Of a DNA stretch of 64,000 bases, positions 17,486 to 25,212 are shown piece by piece. Within the stretch, counting starts at the first letter, position 1. Each line of letters starts with the position of its first letter. The DNA lies in assembly GCF_050749805.1 (NCBI RefSeq), contig NZ_CP192738.1:4216001-4280000 (forward strand), in the 5' to 3' direction. The DNA is from Hahella sp018986435 (GTDB lineage: Bacteria; Pseudomonadota; Gammaproteobacteria; Pseudomonadales; Oleiphilaceae). A program made the translations under genes and the position numbers. Below the pieces are notes generated by a model, which saw only the letters and a program-made list of their open reading frames with translations, was not told the DNA's origin and searched no databases.

Positions 17486-18772
17486 TTAAAAGTTGGGGAC
17501 GTAGTCGACGCCGACTCCAACCGTCAGCGCATCAAATTCATTTACTCCATCCGAAGAGTCTTTAACTTCATACTCCGTGTAGTATCGAGAGCTGAAATTT
17601 TTAAACCATTTATGGTTTAACCTAAGTGTGTGGTCATACGAGTCTTCATCTGCGTTGCGAGCGCCAACCTCTTTATTTGTATACTCCGACGAAGCAAACC
17701 AACTCCATGTAGAGTTGACTTTATGAGACCAACTAACGGACAAAGAGTGTTCTTTATCTTCAAAGCCAGCACCTTCGTTATCTTCTGTACTGCTAACTCC
17801 TGACAACTGAAAAGTATCTCTGGCATTCGGACTATAATTTGCTCCAGCAACATGTTCCTGCAATAGAACGCTGTCACTGGAACCAAACGATATAGGTCTT
17901 TCAAAAACCTGAAAAACAGTTTCTGAAGCACTATCAGTCAGTGTGCGTTTGTAAGAATAAAAAAGCCCTAAAGCCGCAGTAGCTTGATAATTGGCATTAA
18001 ATGAGCCTGTAACATCTTCTGACTCATTGGTAACGTTAGCGCGCTCACTTTTCAGCTTGGTAAAACCAACCGCCAAACTAGTAGTAAGATCATTATATTG
18101 CTTGCTAAAACGTACCTCAGACTCCAGTGTTTCAAGGTCAGTCTCATTATCTAACTTTGCCCACTCACCACTGTTACTCCAGGTAAACGTCAGTGCACTG
18201 GCGAAGCGGTGTATATAATCAGCCGTCGCCGTTTGTCTCTTGCTATCAACGGCGGTATTGCTATCAAAGTCGATTTGTTTGTAATTAGCGCCTAAAACCA
18301 AGTCGTCCTCTGAGGTCATCGCAACTCGATAACTTGGGCCAGTAGTAAGAACATTCTTACGCACTCTTGAATCCGGCGTGGTCGGTGTACTGCTATTCAG
18401 GACAGTTTCGGTAAGCTCATCCTTAAGAGACCATGAAAGCGCAGGGGAAAAGTTATATTTGCCACTATACGTGGCTTCAGTAGTGACCTCATCGCCAAAT
18501 GTGTCCCCCCAATAGTGCTCAAAACCAAAGTCAGCTGATAACGAACTTGAATACACTCCTTTTGAAAGAGTTTGACCCAAATTGATCCCTACTTTAGTTA
18601 GGGTGTCATCTTTTTTTTCTTTAGTCTTCGTAACATTATCTGAGTATTCTTGCGTGGCGCTAAGACGAACCTCCAGAGGCTCCGCACGAAGGGCCAACGG
18701 CGCGCACAATAGGTTTACGCCAACCAGAGCAAAGAGCGTTGGCTTTTTCTTAAATGGAACAAGGTAATCCAT
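17486..18772 (-). CDS. Outer-membrane beta-barrel protein, TIGR03016-like, exopolysaccharide-locus associated
   Basis: A 428-residue exported protein. The first ~30 residues are a signal peptide (basic start, hydrophobic stretch LFALVGVNLLCAPLALRAEP). The remainder alternates polar and hydrophobic residues with many aromatic ends, such as LSADFGFEHYW, and it ends in GVDYVPNF, a C-terminal Phe typical of outer-membrane barrels. It resembles the uncharacterised outer-membrane proteins found in PEP-CTERM-type exopolysaccharide operons. It is likely the outer-membrane channel that works with the short Wza-like lipoprotein, which lacks a helical barrel of its own. It lies in the operon between the BY-kinase-like gene and the deacetylase gene. 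Function in detail is unknown. Confidence 0.75.
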   Translation of the reverse strand: MDYLVPFKKKPTLFALVGVNLLCAPLALRAEPLEVRLSATQEYSDNVTKTKEKKDDTLTKVGINLGQTLSKGVYSSSLSADFGFEHYWGDTFGDEVTTEATYSGKYNFSPALSWSLKDELTETVLNSSTPTTPDSRVRKNVLTTGPSYRVAMTSEDDLVLGANYKQIDFDSNTAVDSKRQTATADYIHRFASALTFTWSNSGEWAKLDNETDLETLESEVRFSKQYNDLTTSLAVGFTKLKSERANVTNESEDVTGSFNANYQATAALGLFYSYKRTLTDSASETVFQVFERPISFGSSDSVLLQEHVAGANYSPNARDTFQLSGVSSTEDNEGAGFEDKEHSLSVSWSHKVNSTWSWFASSEYTNKEVGARNADEDSYDHTLRLNHKWFKNFSSRYYTEYEVKDSSDGVNEFDALTVGVGVDYVPNF

Positions 18773-18829
18773 GAAGGGACGGGTCCTTATGGTGGTTACA
18801 TTAAATAAGACAGATTTTTTAGGCCCAAA

Positions 18830-19660
18830 TTAGCCATTTATTAGGACTCCAGCGCATTTCTGCGAAGGAATCGACGACACAGCGGATACAATCTGACTTT
18901 CTGTAACCCTTCCATGAGGTACGACAACCAATGTCAAATCACACAGCTCGGAAATGATCCGCGCATCTGGCGATACTGCAATCGAAGGTGTGTCCAGAAT
19001 AATAAAGCGATCAGGGTATCGCTTTCTTAACGAGTGCAGAAACTGCCTCATGCGAAAAGAAGTAAAGAATTCTCCTGAAGATTCCCTTCTACTACCTGCT
19101 GGAATGAGCCGCAGTCTTTTGATCCCCGTCGGATATATTACCGACGCTATATCCATATCAGGGTCTTCAATAAAGTCAGTAACACCCAGATCTGGCATAA
19201 GATCGAGAATATTGTGCAACGAGGGCTCCCTCAAGTTGCAGTCTATAACCAATGCCGTCTTACTGCTATCCAACGCAAATGCGGCAGCTAAATTTACAGC
19301 CGCAAAGGAAGCTCCACACCCTTCAGTTACACCCGTAACAGCCAAGGTAAAATTATTTCCCTTACTGATTTCCAACAGGCGTGTACGAAGCTCCCTAAAC
19401 TTATCGATAATAGCGCGATCCGGAGACTCTGGATGAATTATGCGCTTTTGATTCAGGTCGTCCACTGACAAGAGAGAGGGTTCTCTCATTTTGGCGATTT
19501 GCTTGCTAATCACATAGCGCTCTACGCTACCTGATTTAACTTCCAAAGAACTCGGAACTAAAACTCTGTCCGCAGACGCATTCTGAGCCGGATCCTGAGG
19601 TCGAGCCACGCCCTTATCAATATCATAGATATTTTTTGTGTTCTCCTGCTTATCACTCAC
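18830..19660 (-). CDS. BY-kinase/ParA-like ATPase of the polysaccharide locus, with degenerate Walker A
   Basis: A 276-residue CpsD/Wzc-cytoplasmic-domain-like protein. The preferred start is the GTG at 19660: it overlaps the chain-length gene stop as GTGA and has GGGAG seven bases upstream. The P-loop region reads VTGVTEGCGASFAAVNLA, so the Walker A Lys of the usual GEGKS/T is replaced by Ala. Walker A' reads VIDCNLREPS, with Asn where BY-kinases have their second Asp. Walker B (FIILDTPS) is intact. The protein ends at GVLING with no Tyr-rich tail. The family normally autophosphorylates on tyrosine and regulates polymer length with its Wzz partner. Here catalysis is doubtful, and a structural or nucleotide-sensing role is possible. 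Confidence 0.8.
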   Translation of the reverse strand: MSDKQENTKNIYDIDKGVARPQDPAQNASADRVLVPSSLEVKSGSVERYVISKQIAKMREPSLLSVDDLNQKRIIHPESPDRAIIDKFRELRTRLLEISKGNNFTLAVTGVTEGCGASFAAVNLAAAFALDSSKTALVIDCNLREPSLHNILDLMPDLGVTDFIEDPDMDIASVIYPTGIKRLRLIPAGSRRESSGEFFTSFRMRQFLHSLRKRYPDRFIILDTPSIAVSPDARIISELCDLTLVVVPHGRVTESQIVSAVSSIPSQKCAGVLING

Positions 19661-21174
19661 AAGACGACTCCCGCATAACGCATCCACCCGTACAATAAAT
19701 AGACGCCAATACTCAACACAGCCAAAAATAAGATGACTTTCGTACGACGCCGGTCAATTCTCCGTTCCAGTGGAGTGGAAATATAGGGGATGGTCGCCAA
19801 CACAGGGATACCCGTATTTTCCTGCAAAATAGATCCTGTACGCACTCTTGGATCAACTTGGCAAAATGCAATAGCCAGACCGAAAGGGGCCAACATGCCT
19901 AAAAAAAGGCCAGCCATTGCAAAGTGCCGAAATGTGAAGCCTGAAGGCTTCAAAGGGTACGCAGGGGCCTCATGTATCTTATAGCTAAGGCCATGCCCTT
20001 CAACGTCAAGCCTCATTGAAACGCGTGCTTTCTCACGTCTTTTGAGCAGATCGTCATATATGCTCTTATTGACCTCATAATCCCGAGTAAGCTCGGATAT
20101 TTTTGCTTCATTTTCCTGAATCCGCTGCATACGGGTACGCTCTCTTTCCAACAAAGCAGTTAGAGAGCTTTGACGCGTTCTCAGCGTGTCAATATTCGCC
20201 AGAGCCTTAGACAATTCACTCTGCAACTCTTGATAAATTGGGTTAAAAGAAGACTCTGAGCGAGAACTAGAGCCGCCGCCGCTAGATAAAGCCTCGGACC
20301 TCTGTCTTTCCAGCTCCGCAATTTGTTGCTTGAGCGCAATAATATCCGGATAACTATCCAGATAAATTAACCTAAGCGAATCCAGCTTCTTGTTCAGCTC
20401 CTCGATTCGCGTTTCGTATGCGTCTCCCGCCACTTCTCTGCGAACGATTTTAGACTGGCCGGAAAGTTGCGACTGAAGAGCGTCCCTTTGCGCAATAGCC
20501 TCCTTGATACCCAACTCAGCTTCTTCAAGCTGACGCTCAAGCGAGGAAATTCTAGAGCCGACTGTGTCCGCAGTACCATCGACGTTCTCTTGTAAGAAGT
20601 TTTTCAGCCGCTCTTCAGAAGCCTGCAGTTGCGTTTGATACGCTTTAACCTGTTTATCAACGAATTCGTATGCGTTGCGGCTTTCTTCCCGCTTGCTACT
20701 TTCAGTCTCATCAATAAACAGTTGGCTCAATTCTCGAGTAACATCAAATACTCTTTGGGCAGTTGAGTCCTTATACTCAATCTCAATAAAGTTGGGGGCG
20801 CCTGTTTTCTTAACGGCGACATTATTTCTAATTTTGCTGATAATGCCTTCTTTCGCAGCTTCAGTTTTGACCGGCCCCCAAATTTCCTCCATTTCAGCGA
20901 GCCGCGTCAGAACTCTTCTCGACAACATGACTTCTTCTACGGAAGCAACGTGATCCTTAACCTTTGTGGTCAGCGCCGAGCCTTCCATCAATGGCCGGAT
21001 AATATTCTGATCATCCACATAAATAACACCACGTGACGTGAATTGCTGCGGCCAAAATGCGCCCACGACAAGCGTTCCGAAGCTGACAGCAAGAAAAACA
21101 AAGAACGACAGCCATTTCCGGGAGCGAATCTCCCTGAAGGCTTCTTTTGGTAGCTGATCTAAAGGAACCGCCAT
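19657..21174 (-). CDS. Chain-length determinant / Wzz-like polysaccharide co-polymerase (XrtA-locus type)
   Basis: A 505-residue inner-membrane co-polymerase. One helix lies near residues 22-42 (WLSFFVFLAVSFGTLVVGAF) and another near 420-440 (FAMAGLFLGMLAPFGLAIAF), with a third hydrophobic stretch at the C-terminus (VILFLAVLSIGVYLLYGWM). Between them is a long periplasmic region, mostly coiled coil (residues ~160-395), with ISSLERQLEEAELGIKEAI and similar heptads. QENTGIPVLATIPYIST is the proline-rich motif before the kinase partner. It resembles the chain-length proteins of PEP-CTERM-type loci. The short C-terminal cytoplasmic part is completed by the separate ATPase encoded by the next, overlapping gene. 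Role: setting polymer length and linking synthesis to export. Confidence 0.9.
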   Translation of the reverse strand: MAVPLDQLPKEAFREIRSRKWLSFFVFLAVSFGTLVVGAFWPQQFTSRGVIYVDDQNIIRPLMEGSALTTKVKDHVASVEEVMLSRRVLTRLAEMEEIWGPVKTEAAKEGIISKIRNNVAVKKTGAPNFIEIEYKDSTAQRVFDVTRELSQLFIDETESSKREESRNAYEFVDKQVKAYQTQLQASEERLKNFLQENVDGTADTVGSRISSLERQLEEAELGIKEAIAQRDALQSQLSGQSKIVRREVAGDAYETRIEELNKKLDSLRLIYLDSYPDIIALKQQIAELERQRSEALSSGGGSSSRSESSFNPIYQELQSELSKALANIDTLRTRQSSLTALLERERTRMQRIQENEAKISELTRDYEVNKSIYDDLLKRREKARVSMRLDVEGHGLSYKIHEAPAYPLKPSGFTFRHFAMAGLFLGMLAPFGLAIAFCQVDPRVRTGSILQENTGIPVLATIPYISTPLERRIDRRRTKVILFLAVLSIGVYLLYGWMRYAGVVL

Positions 21175-21245
21175 ATCATTGCACCAGCATAGTCATAAGA
21201 GAAAAGTTCTGTCTCAAATTCAATTTCGCCCCCAACTGCGTCGTA

Positions 21246-21884
21246 TTACAACACCTTCTCAGGAACAGTAATTATATCCCCAGGGTTCAACTCATAGTTG
21301 GTGGTCACGTCGCCTTCCTGAAAGATTTCATTTAATTTTACAGGAATGATAACGGTCTTCCCTTGATACTGCCTGTACAGCACGCTGCCGTCCCCGCTGG
21401 CGAAGTCATTCAGTCCGCCGGCTGTCAATACGACATCCATGACAGTCATACCATGACGGTAAGGTATTGAAATTGGCGATTTCACAGCACCAGTAACACG
21501 CACCCTACTGGAAAACTCATAGCTCTGCATTCCGGTGACAACAACGCTCACCTGAGGCTCACGAATATAAACCGACAGCTTTTGCTTGATTTCCTCAGCC
21601 AACTGAGCCGGAGTTTTGCCGGACGCTACGATATCGCCAACCAGGGTCGTAGACAATTTGCCATCCGGCCTAATTGGCACTCCTCCAGACAATTCAGGGT
21701 TGCGCCAGACATTTATGTTAACCACATCGCCAGGCCCTAGAATATACGACTCCAGCATCTTCGGCCGGTCTTTCAGAGCGGCGCTAACCAAAGCATTGTC
21801 GGAAGGCTTAACCGTGCTGCAGGCGCTAAACAGCACAGCCAGCAATGCTAGAACGCATATTTTCAAGGCGTTAATTTTCATCAT
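21246..21884 (-). CDS. Wza-like polysaccharide export lipoprotein
   Basis: A 212-residue periplasmic lipoprotein. The signal peptide ends in a lipobox, AVLFSACSTVKP, with Cys near residue 22. YILGPGDVVNINVWRNPELSG is the polysaccharide export (PF02563) domain opening. VRVTGAVKSPISIPYRHG starts an SLBB domain, and it ends in the conserved LNPGDIITVPEKVL. It is much shorter than E. coli Wza (about 380 residues) and lacks the C-terminal amphipathic helix that forms the outer-membrane pore, like the export proteins of XrtA loci. The pore may therefore be the beta-barrel protein encoded at 17.5-18.8 kb. About 70 bases separate it from the chain-length gene in the same direction. Confidence 0.9.
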   Translation of the reverse strand: MMKINALKICVLALLAVLFSACSTVKPSDNALVSAALKDRPKMLESYILGPGDVVNINVWRNPELSGGVPIRPDGKLSTTLVGDIVASGKTPAQLAEEIKQKLSVYIREPQVSVVVTGMQSYEFSSRVRVTGAVKSPISIPYRHGMTVMDVVLTAGGLNDFASGDGSVLYRQYQGKTVIIPVKLNEIFQEGDVTTNYELNPGDIITVPEKVL

Positions 21885-22020
21885 TAGTATCCCAAGTTAA
21901 TCAGCAGTTGAATCCAATGCGACTCTTCAGCAGCCAGGTTTTTCCGGATAGTTTTCCAACATTACGCCCTGCTAAATACTTCAAAACAATGATGCCAATG
22001 TTAAAAACCCGAGCGCCCGC

Positions 22021-23451
22021 TTACCGGGAGCCTTTCTTAAACAAAATAACCTCAACGGTCTGAATTAATACAATCAAATCAAGCAGTAGGCTCTGATTTT
22101 TAATGTAGTATAAATCATACCGCAGCTTCTCCTTGGTGTCCTCCTCACTATCGGCGTAAGCGAAACAGAGCTGCGCCCAACCGGTAATACCGGGCTTCAC
22201 TCTATGCCTTTCGTTATAGTAAGGAATCTTTTCCGAAAGCTTTTCCACAAAAATAGGTCTTTCCGGGCGCGGCCCGACTACAGCCATATCTCCGAGCAAA
22301 ACATTAAAAATTTGCGGCAACTCGTCGATACGCACTTTACGAATAAAGCCGCCAATACGGGTCACACGGGTGTCATTTTTCTGCGCCCAGACAGCGCCAT
22401 GCTTTTCTGCATCGACCCTCATGCTCCGGAACTTCATGACAGGAAACGGCTGACCGTTTAGCCCCACCCTCTCCTGCTTGTATAACACTGGAGCCGACCA
22501 GCCTTCCTCAAGCTTAATGGCGAGCACCGTCAATAACATAATAGGCCAAGTCACGAGCAACAGGCTTAGACTGGACAAAATATCAAACCCACGCTTGGTG
22601 ATGCTGCGGGTGGAAACAGCTCCAAACCCGTCTGCGAAAATCATCCAGCTTGGCTGGATCAAGTCCAGCGCCACTTTGCGTCCTTCGCGCTCCAGGAACG
22701 TGGGCGCATCCACGATATGCACCCCCTCCATCTTGCATTCAAGCAGATCATCCAAAGGCAGTTTTTTCCTGCGGTCATCCAGCGCAATAACAATTTCATC
22801 GACAGGATGCTGTAGAACGTACTCTTTCAACGTCCCAGGAATCGTCAATACTTTCTGATGAGGCACCTTGACCTCTTCATCAAGCCCAGGCACAAACCCC
22901 ATCAACTCAACGCCTCGACGATCCAGGGGCTCTTTTAAGTCTTCATAGAGATTGCTTGCACGATTTCCTGCGCCGAGCACTAAGACATTGCGCTTAAAGC
23001 TTTGCTCATTTGCGAAAAACAGGAACAGGCTACGAGATATTCCCAGGATAAAAATCGCCAGGACGGACGAAAGGGCCAGAACCCCCTTGCCGAAGTACCA
23101 CAACCAGGATTCGGTTACATAAAATAAGAATGACAAACCTGCGGCGGACATGAGAATCGAGAATATCGTTCTCAACATCATGCCCGACATCCCCTCTTGG
23201 GTTTTGGCGGGATAGACGCCCATCGCGATCATGATGATCAAATTCACCGCCGCGAAGGTCAGCGCCTCGGGAAAGGCGACCTGATAGTTATCAAGGAAAA
23301 AATTAATTTCGCCGAAATAACGGAAGAAAACGCCACAGTAAAATACCACGCCTAAGACCACCAGGTCCGCGACGCCCATGATAATGTAGGGCAAATGTAT
23401 GTAGTGCCGGAATATACGTACGTGGGCCAAGCCTTTTCTCCTTACCAACAC
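22021..23451 (-). CDS. Polyprenyl-phosphate sugar-1-phosphate transferase (TIGR03013/EpsB-like)
   Basis: A 476-residue initiating transferase that moves a sugar-1-phosphate from a UDP-sugar to undecaprenyl phosphate. The N-terminal half has four to five membrane helices and a CoA-binding-like Rossmann region (RNVLVLGAGNRASNLYEDL). The C-terminal ~200 residues are the bacterial sugar transferase domain: KRGFDILSSLSLLLVTWPIML, then MKFRSMRVDAEKHGAVWA, then DELPQIFNVLLGDMAVVGPRPERP and the KPGITGWAQL block. It is the first gene of the long minus-strand operon that ends with the glycosyltransferase at 9.8 kb. It belongs to the subfamily found in PEP-CTERM/exosortase loci. Sugar specificity (glucose, galactose or an N-acetylhexosamine) cannot be stated. 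Confidence 0.9.
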   Translation of the reverse strand: MLVRRKGLAHVRIFRHYIHLPYIIMGVADLVVLGVVFYCGVFFRYFGEINFFLDNYQVAFPEALTFAAVNLIIMIAMGVYPAKTQEGMSGMMLRTIFSILMSAAGLSFLFYVTESWLWYFGKGVLALSSVLAIFILGISRSLFLFFANEQSFKRNVLVLGAGNRASNLYEDLKEPLDRRGVELMGFVPGLDEEVKVPHQKVLTIPGTLKEYVLQHPVDEIVIALDDRRKKLPLDDLLECKMEGVHIVDAPTFLEREGRKVALDLIQPSWMIFADGFGAVSTRSITKRGFDILSSLSLLLVTWPIMLLTVLAIKLEEGWSAPVLYKQERVGLNGQPFPVMKFRSMRVDAEKHGAVWAQKNDTRVTRIGGFIRKVRIDELPQIFNVLLGDMAVVGPRPERPIFVEKLSEKIPYYNERHRVKPGITGWAQLCFAYADSEEDTKEKLRYDLYYIKNQSLLLDLIVLIQTVEVILFKKGSR

Positions 23452-23838
23452 GGACTTGCAGCCTAGACTTGAGGGCCGCTCATGCTATCAAATTTTTTAG
23501 GACAACTTAAGTTAAGCAAATACAAAAGAGTATTGTTAAACTAAATTCAAATATCTTGGCGCGTATTTTCCGATATACTTGCGCGGCGACGCGCTTTGGC
23601 TAAATTTCTCAAGAGTTCGCTTGATATTGTCGCAATGGTCGAGATGCGCACATCAGTCCAAACGAAGTCTTGAATGATTTAGCCTTAAGCGCATGATCCA
23701 ATCATGGATGCGCGGGCTATTTCCTGAGTTTCCACGGAATTGCCAAGGGCTTCCGCGGAGACCGTCTAACGACGGACGCTCATTATAGTTCGATTTTTTA
23801 AATAAAATACTACTACTATCTCGCTTAAAGGGTTTCCA
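23452..23838. other. Divergent intergenic region between the exopolysaccharide operon and the UDP-sugar dehydrogenase gene
   Basis: This 387-base stretch carries the promoters of two divergent units. It contains an AT-rich section (about 23490-23580) with the palindrome AACTTAAGTT, and a short perfect hairpin (CCGTC-TAAC-GACGG) near 23762-23775. A ribosome site (AAAGGG) precedes the dehydrogenase start. I could not assign convincing -35/-10 pairs and see no gene here. Confidence 0.5.
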
Positions 23839-25116
23839 ATGACAGATTTGAGGAACGCAAAAATTGCAGTTGTGGGCCTGGGTTATGTTGGCCTGCCACT
23901 GGCCGTCGAGTTCGGCAAGAAGTTCTCTACCGTTGGCTTTGACATCAATGCCGCCCGTATCGAGGAGCTGAAATCCGGTAAAGACAGCACATTGGAAGTG
24001 GAACCCGAATTGCTTGCTGAAGCCAATAAACTTTCCTACAGCAACAAACTTGAAGATATACAATCCTGTAATGTTTACATTGTCACCGTCCCAACGCCTA
24101 TCGACGACTTCAAGACTCCCGACCTGAGACCATTACAATCAGCCAGCCGCACAATCGGCAAAGTACTGAAAAAAGATGACGTTGTTATTTACGAGTCCAC
24201 CGTTTATCCCGGCGCAACGGAAGAAGTCTGCGTTCCAATACTTGAAGAAATCTCCGGACTGAAGTTCAACCAGGATTTTTTCGCCGGCTACAGCCCTGAG
24301 CGAATCAACCCAGGGGACAAGGAACACAGAGTCATCAACATTCTGAAGGTCACCTCCGGCTCCACTCCTGAAATCGCCCAGTACGTAGACGAGCTCTACG
24401 CATCCATCATTGTCGCGGGCACCCACAAAGCGAGCAGCATCAAAGTTGCTGAAGCGGCCAAGGTTATCGAGAACACTCAACGCGACGTCAATATCGCCTT
24501 GATTAACGAGCTATCGCTGATTTTCGAAAAGCTTGGCATCGACACACTGGAAGTACTGGAAGCGGCCGGCACCAAGTGGAACTTTCTCCCCTTCCGCCCT
24601 GGCCTGGTTGGCGGTCACTGCATCGGCGTCGACCCTTACTACCTAACTTACAAAGCCCAGGCGGTTGGTCACCATCCAGAAATTATCCTGTCCGGCCGAC
24701 GCATTAACGACGGCATGGGCGAACATGTGGCGGAACGCGTCATTCGCATGATGACGCAGCGCAAGCAACATGTGGCTGAAGCCAACATTCTTGTATTGGG
24801 ATTGACGTTCAAGGAGAACTGCCCCGACATCCGCAACACTCGCGTAGTTGACGTTATCAGCGCCTTTGAGTCGTACAACGCCAACGTTGATGTCTACGAC
24901 CCCTGGGCCAGCCCTGCGGAAGCAGAGCACGAATACGGCATTCGCGTTATTCCAGAACTGAAAGCAAACCATTATGACGCCATTATTCTTACTGTGGCTC
25001 ATAAGCAGTTCAAAGATATGGGCATAGAAAATATCCGCAAACTCGGCAAGGACAACCACGTCCTCTTCGACGTCAAGTATGTTCTTCCGAAAGACTCGGT
25101 GGATGGACGCCTGTAG
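23839..25116 (+). CDS. tviB: UDP-N-acetyl-hexosamine 6-dehydrogenase, TviB/VipA-like
   Basis: A 425-residue nucleotide-sugar dehydrogenase that oxidises C6 of a UDP-hexose or UDP-N-acetylhexosamine to the uronic acid, using two NAD+. IAVVGLGYVGLPLAVEFG is the NAD-binding Rossmann motif. VYIVTVPTPID and YESTVYPGATEE are conserved in the family. GGHCIGVDPYYLTYKA holds the catalytic Cys at about residue 261. LGLTFKENCPDIRNTRVVD opens the UDP-binding domain. The sequence is closer to Vi-antigen TviB/WbpA-type enzymes than to UDP-glucose dehydrogenase, so UDP-GlcNAcA or UDP-GalNAcA is the likely product. It is divergent from the exopolysaccharide operon and should supply its uronic acid. A strong terminator follows. 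Confidence 0.85.
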   Translation: MTDLRNAKIAVVGLGYVGLPLAVEFGKKFSTVGFDINAARIEELKSGKDSTLEVEPELLAEANKLSYSNKLEDIQSCNVYIVTVPTPIDDFKTPDLRPLQSASRTIGKVLKKDDVVIYESTVYPGATEEVCVPILEEISGLKFNQDFFAGYSPERINPGDKEHRVINILKVTSGSTPEIAQYVDELYASIIVAGTHKASSIKVAEAAKVIENTQRDVNIALINELSLIFEKLGIDTLEVLEAAGTKWNFLPFRPGLVGGHCIGVDPYYLTYKAQAVGHHPEIILSGRRINDGMGEHVAERVIRMMTQRKQHVAEANILVLGLTFKENCPDIRNTRVVDVISAFESYNANVDVYDPWASPAEAEHEYGIRVIPELKANHYDAIILTVAHKQFKDMGIENIRKLGKDNHVLFDVKYVLPKDSVDGRL

Positions 25117-25135
25117 GGCCAACCAGAAACTGAAC

Positions 25136-25169
25136 AATAAAAAAGCGCGGATATCCGCGCTTTTTTATT
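25136..25169. terminator. Bidirectional intrinsic terminator
   Basis: A 34-base perfect palindrome with an AAGCGCGGAT core is flanked by A and T runs, so it reads as an intrinsic terminator in both directions. It separates the + strand dehydrogenase gene from the convergent prpD. A weaker stem (25177-25183 with 25192-25198) follows. Confidence 0.9.
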
Positions 25170-25212
25170 TTTACGCCGCCCTCCTGAAAAAGAGGGCGTC
25201 AGATCACAAGCA

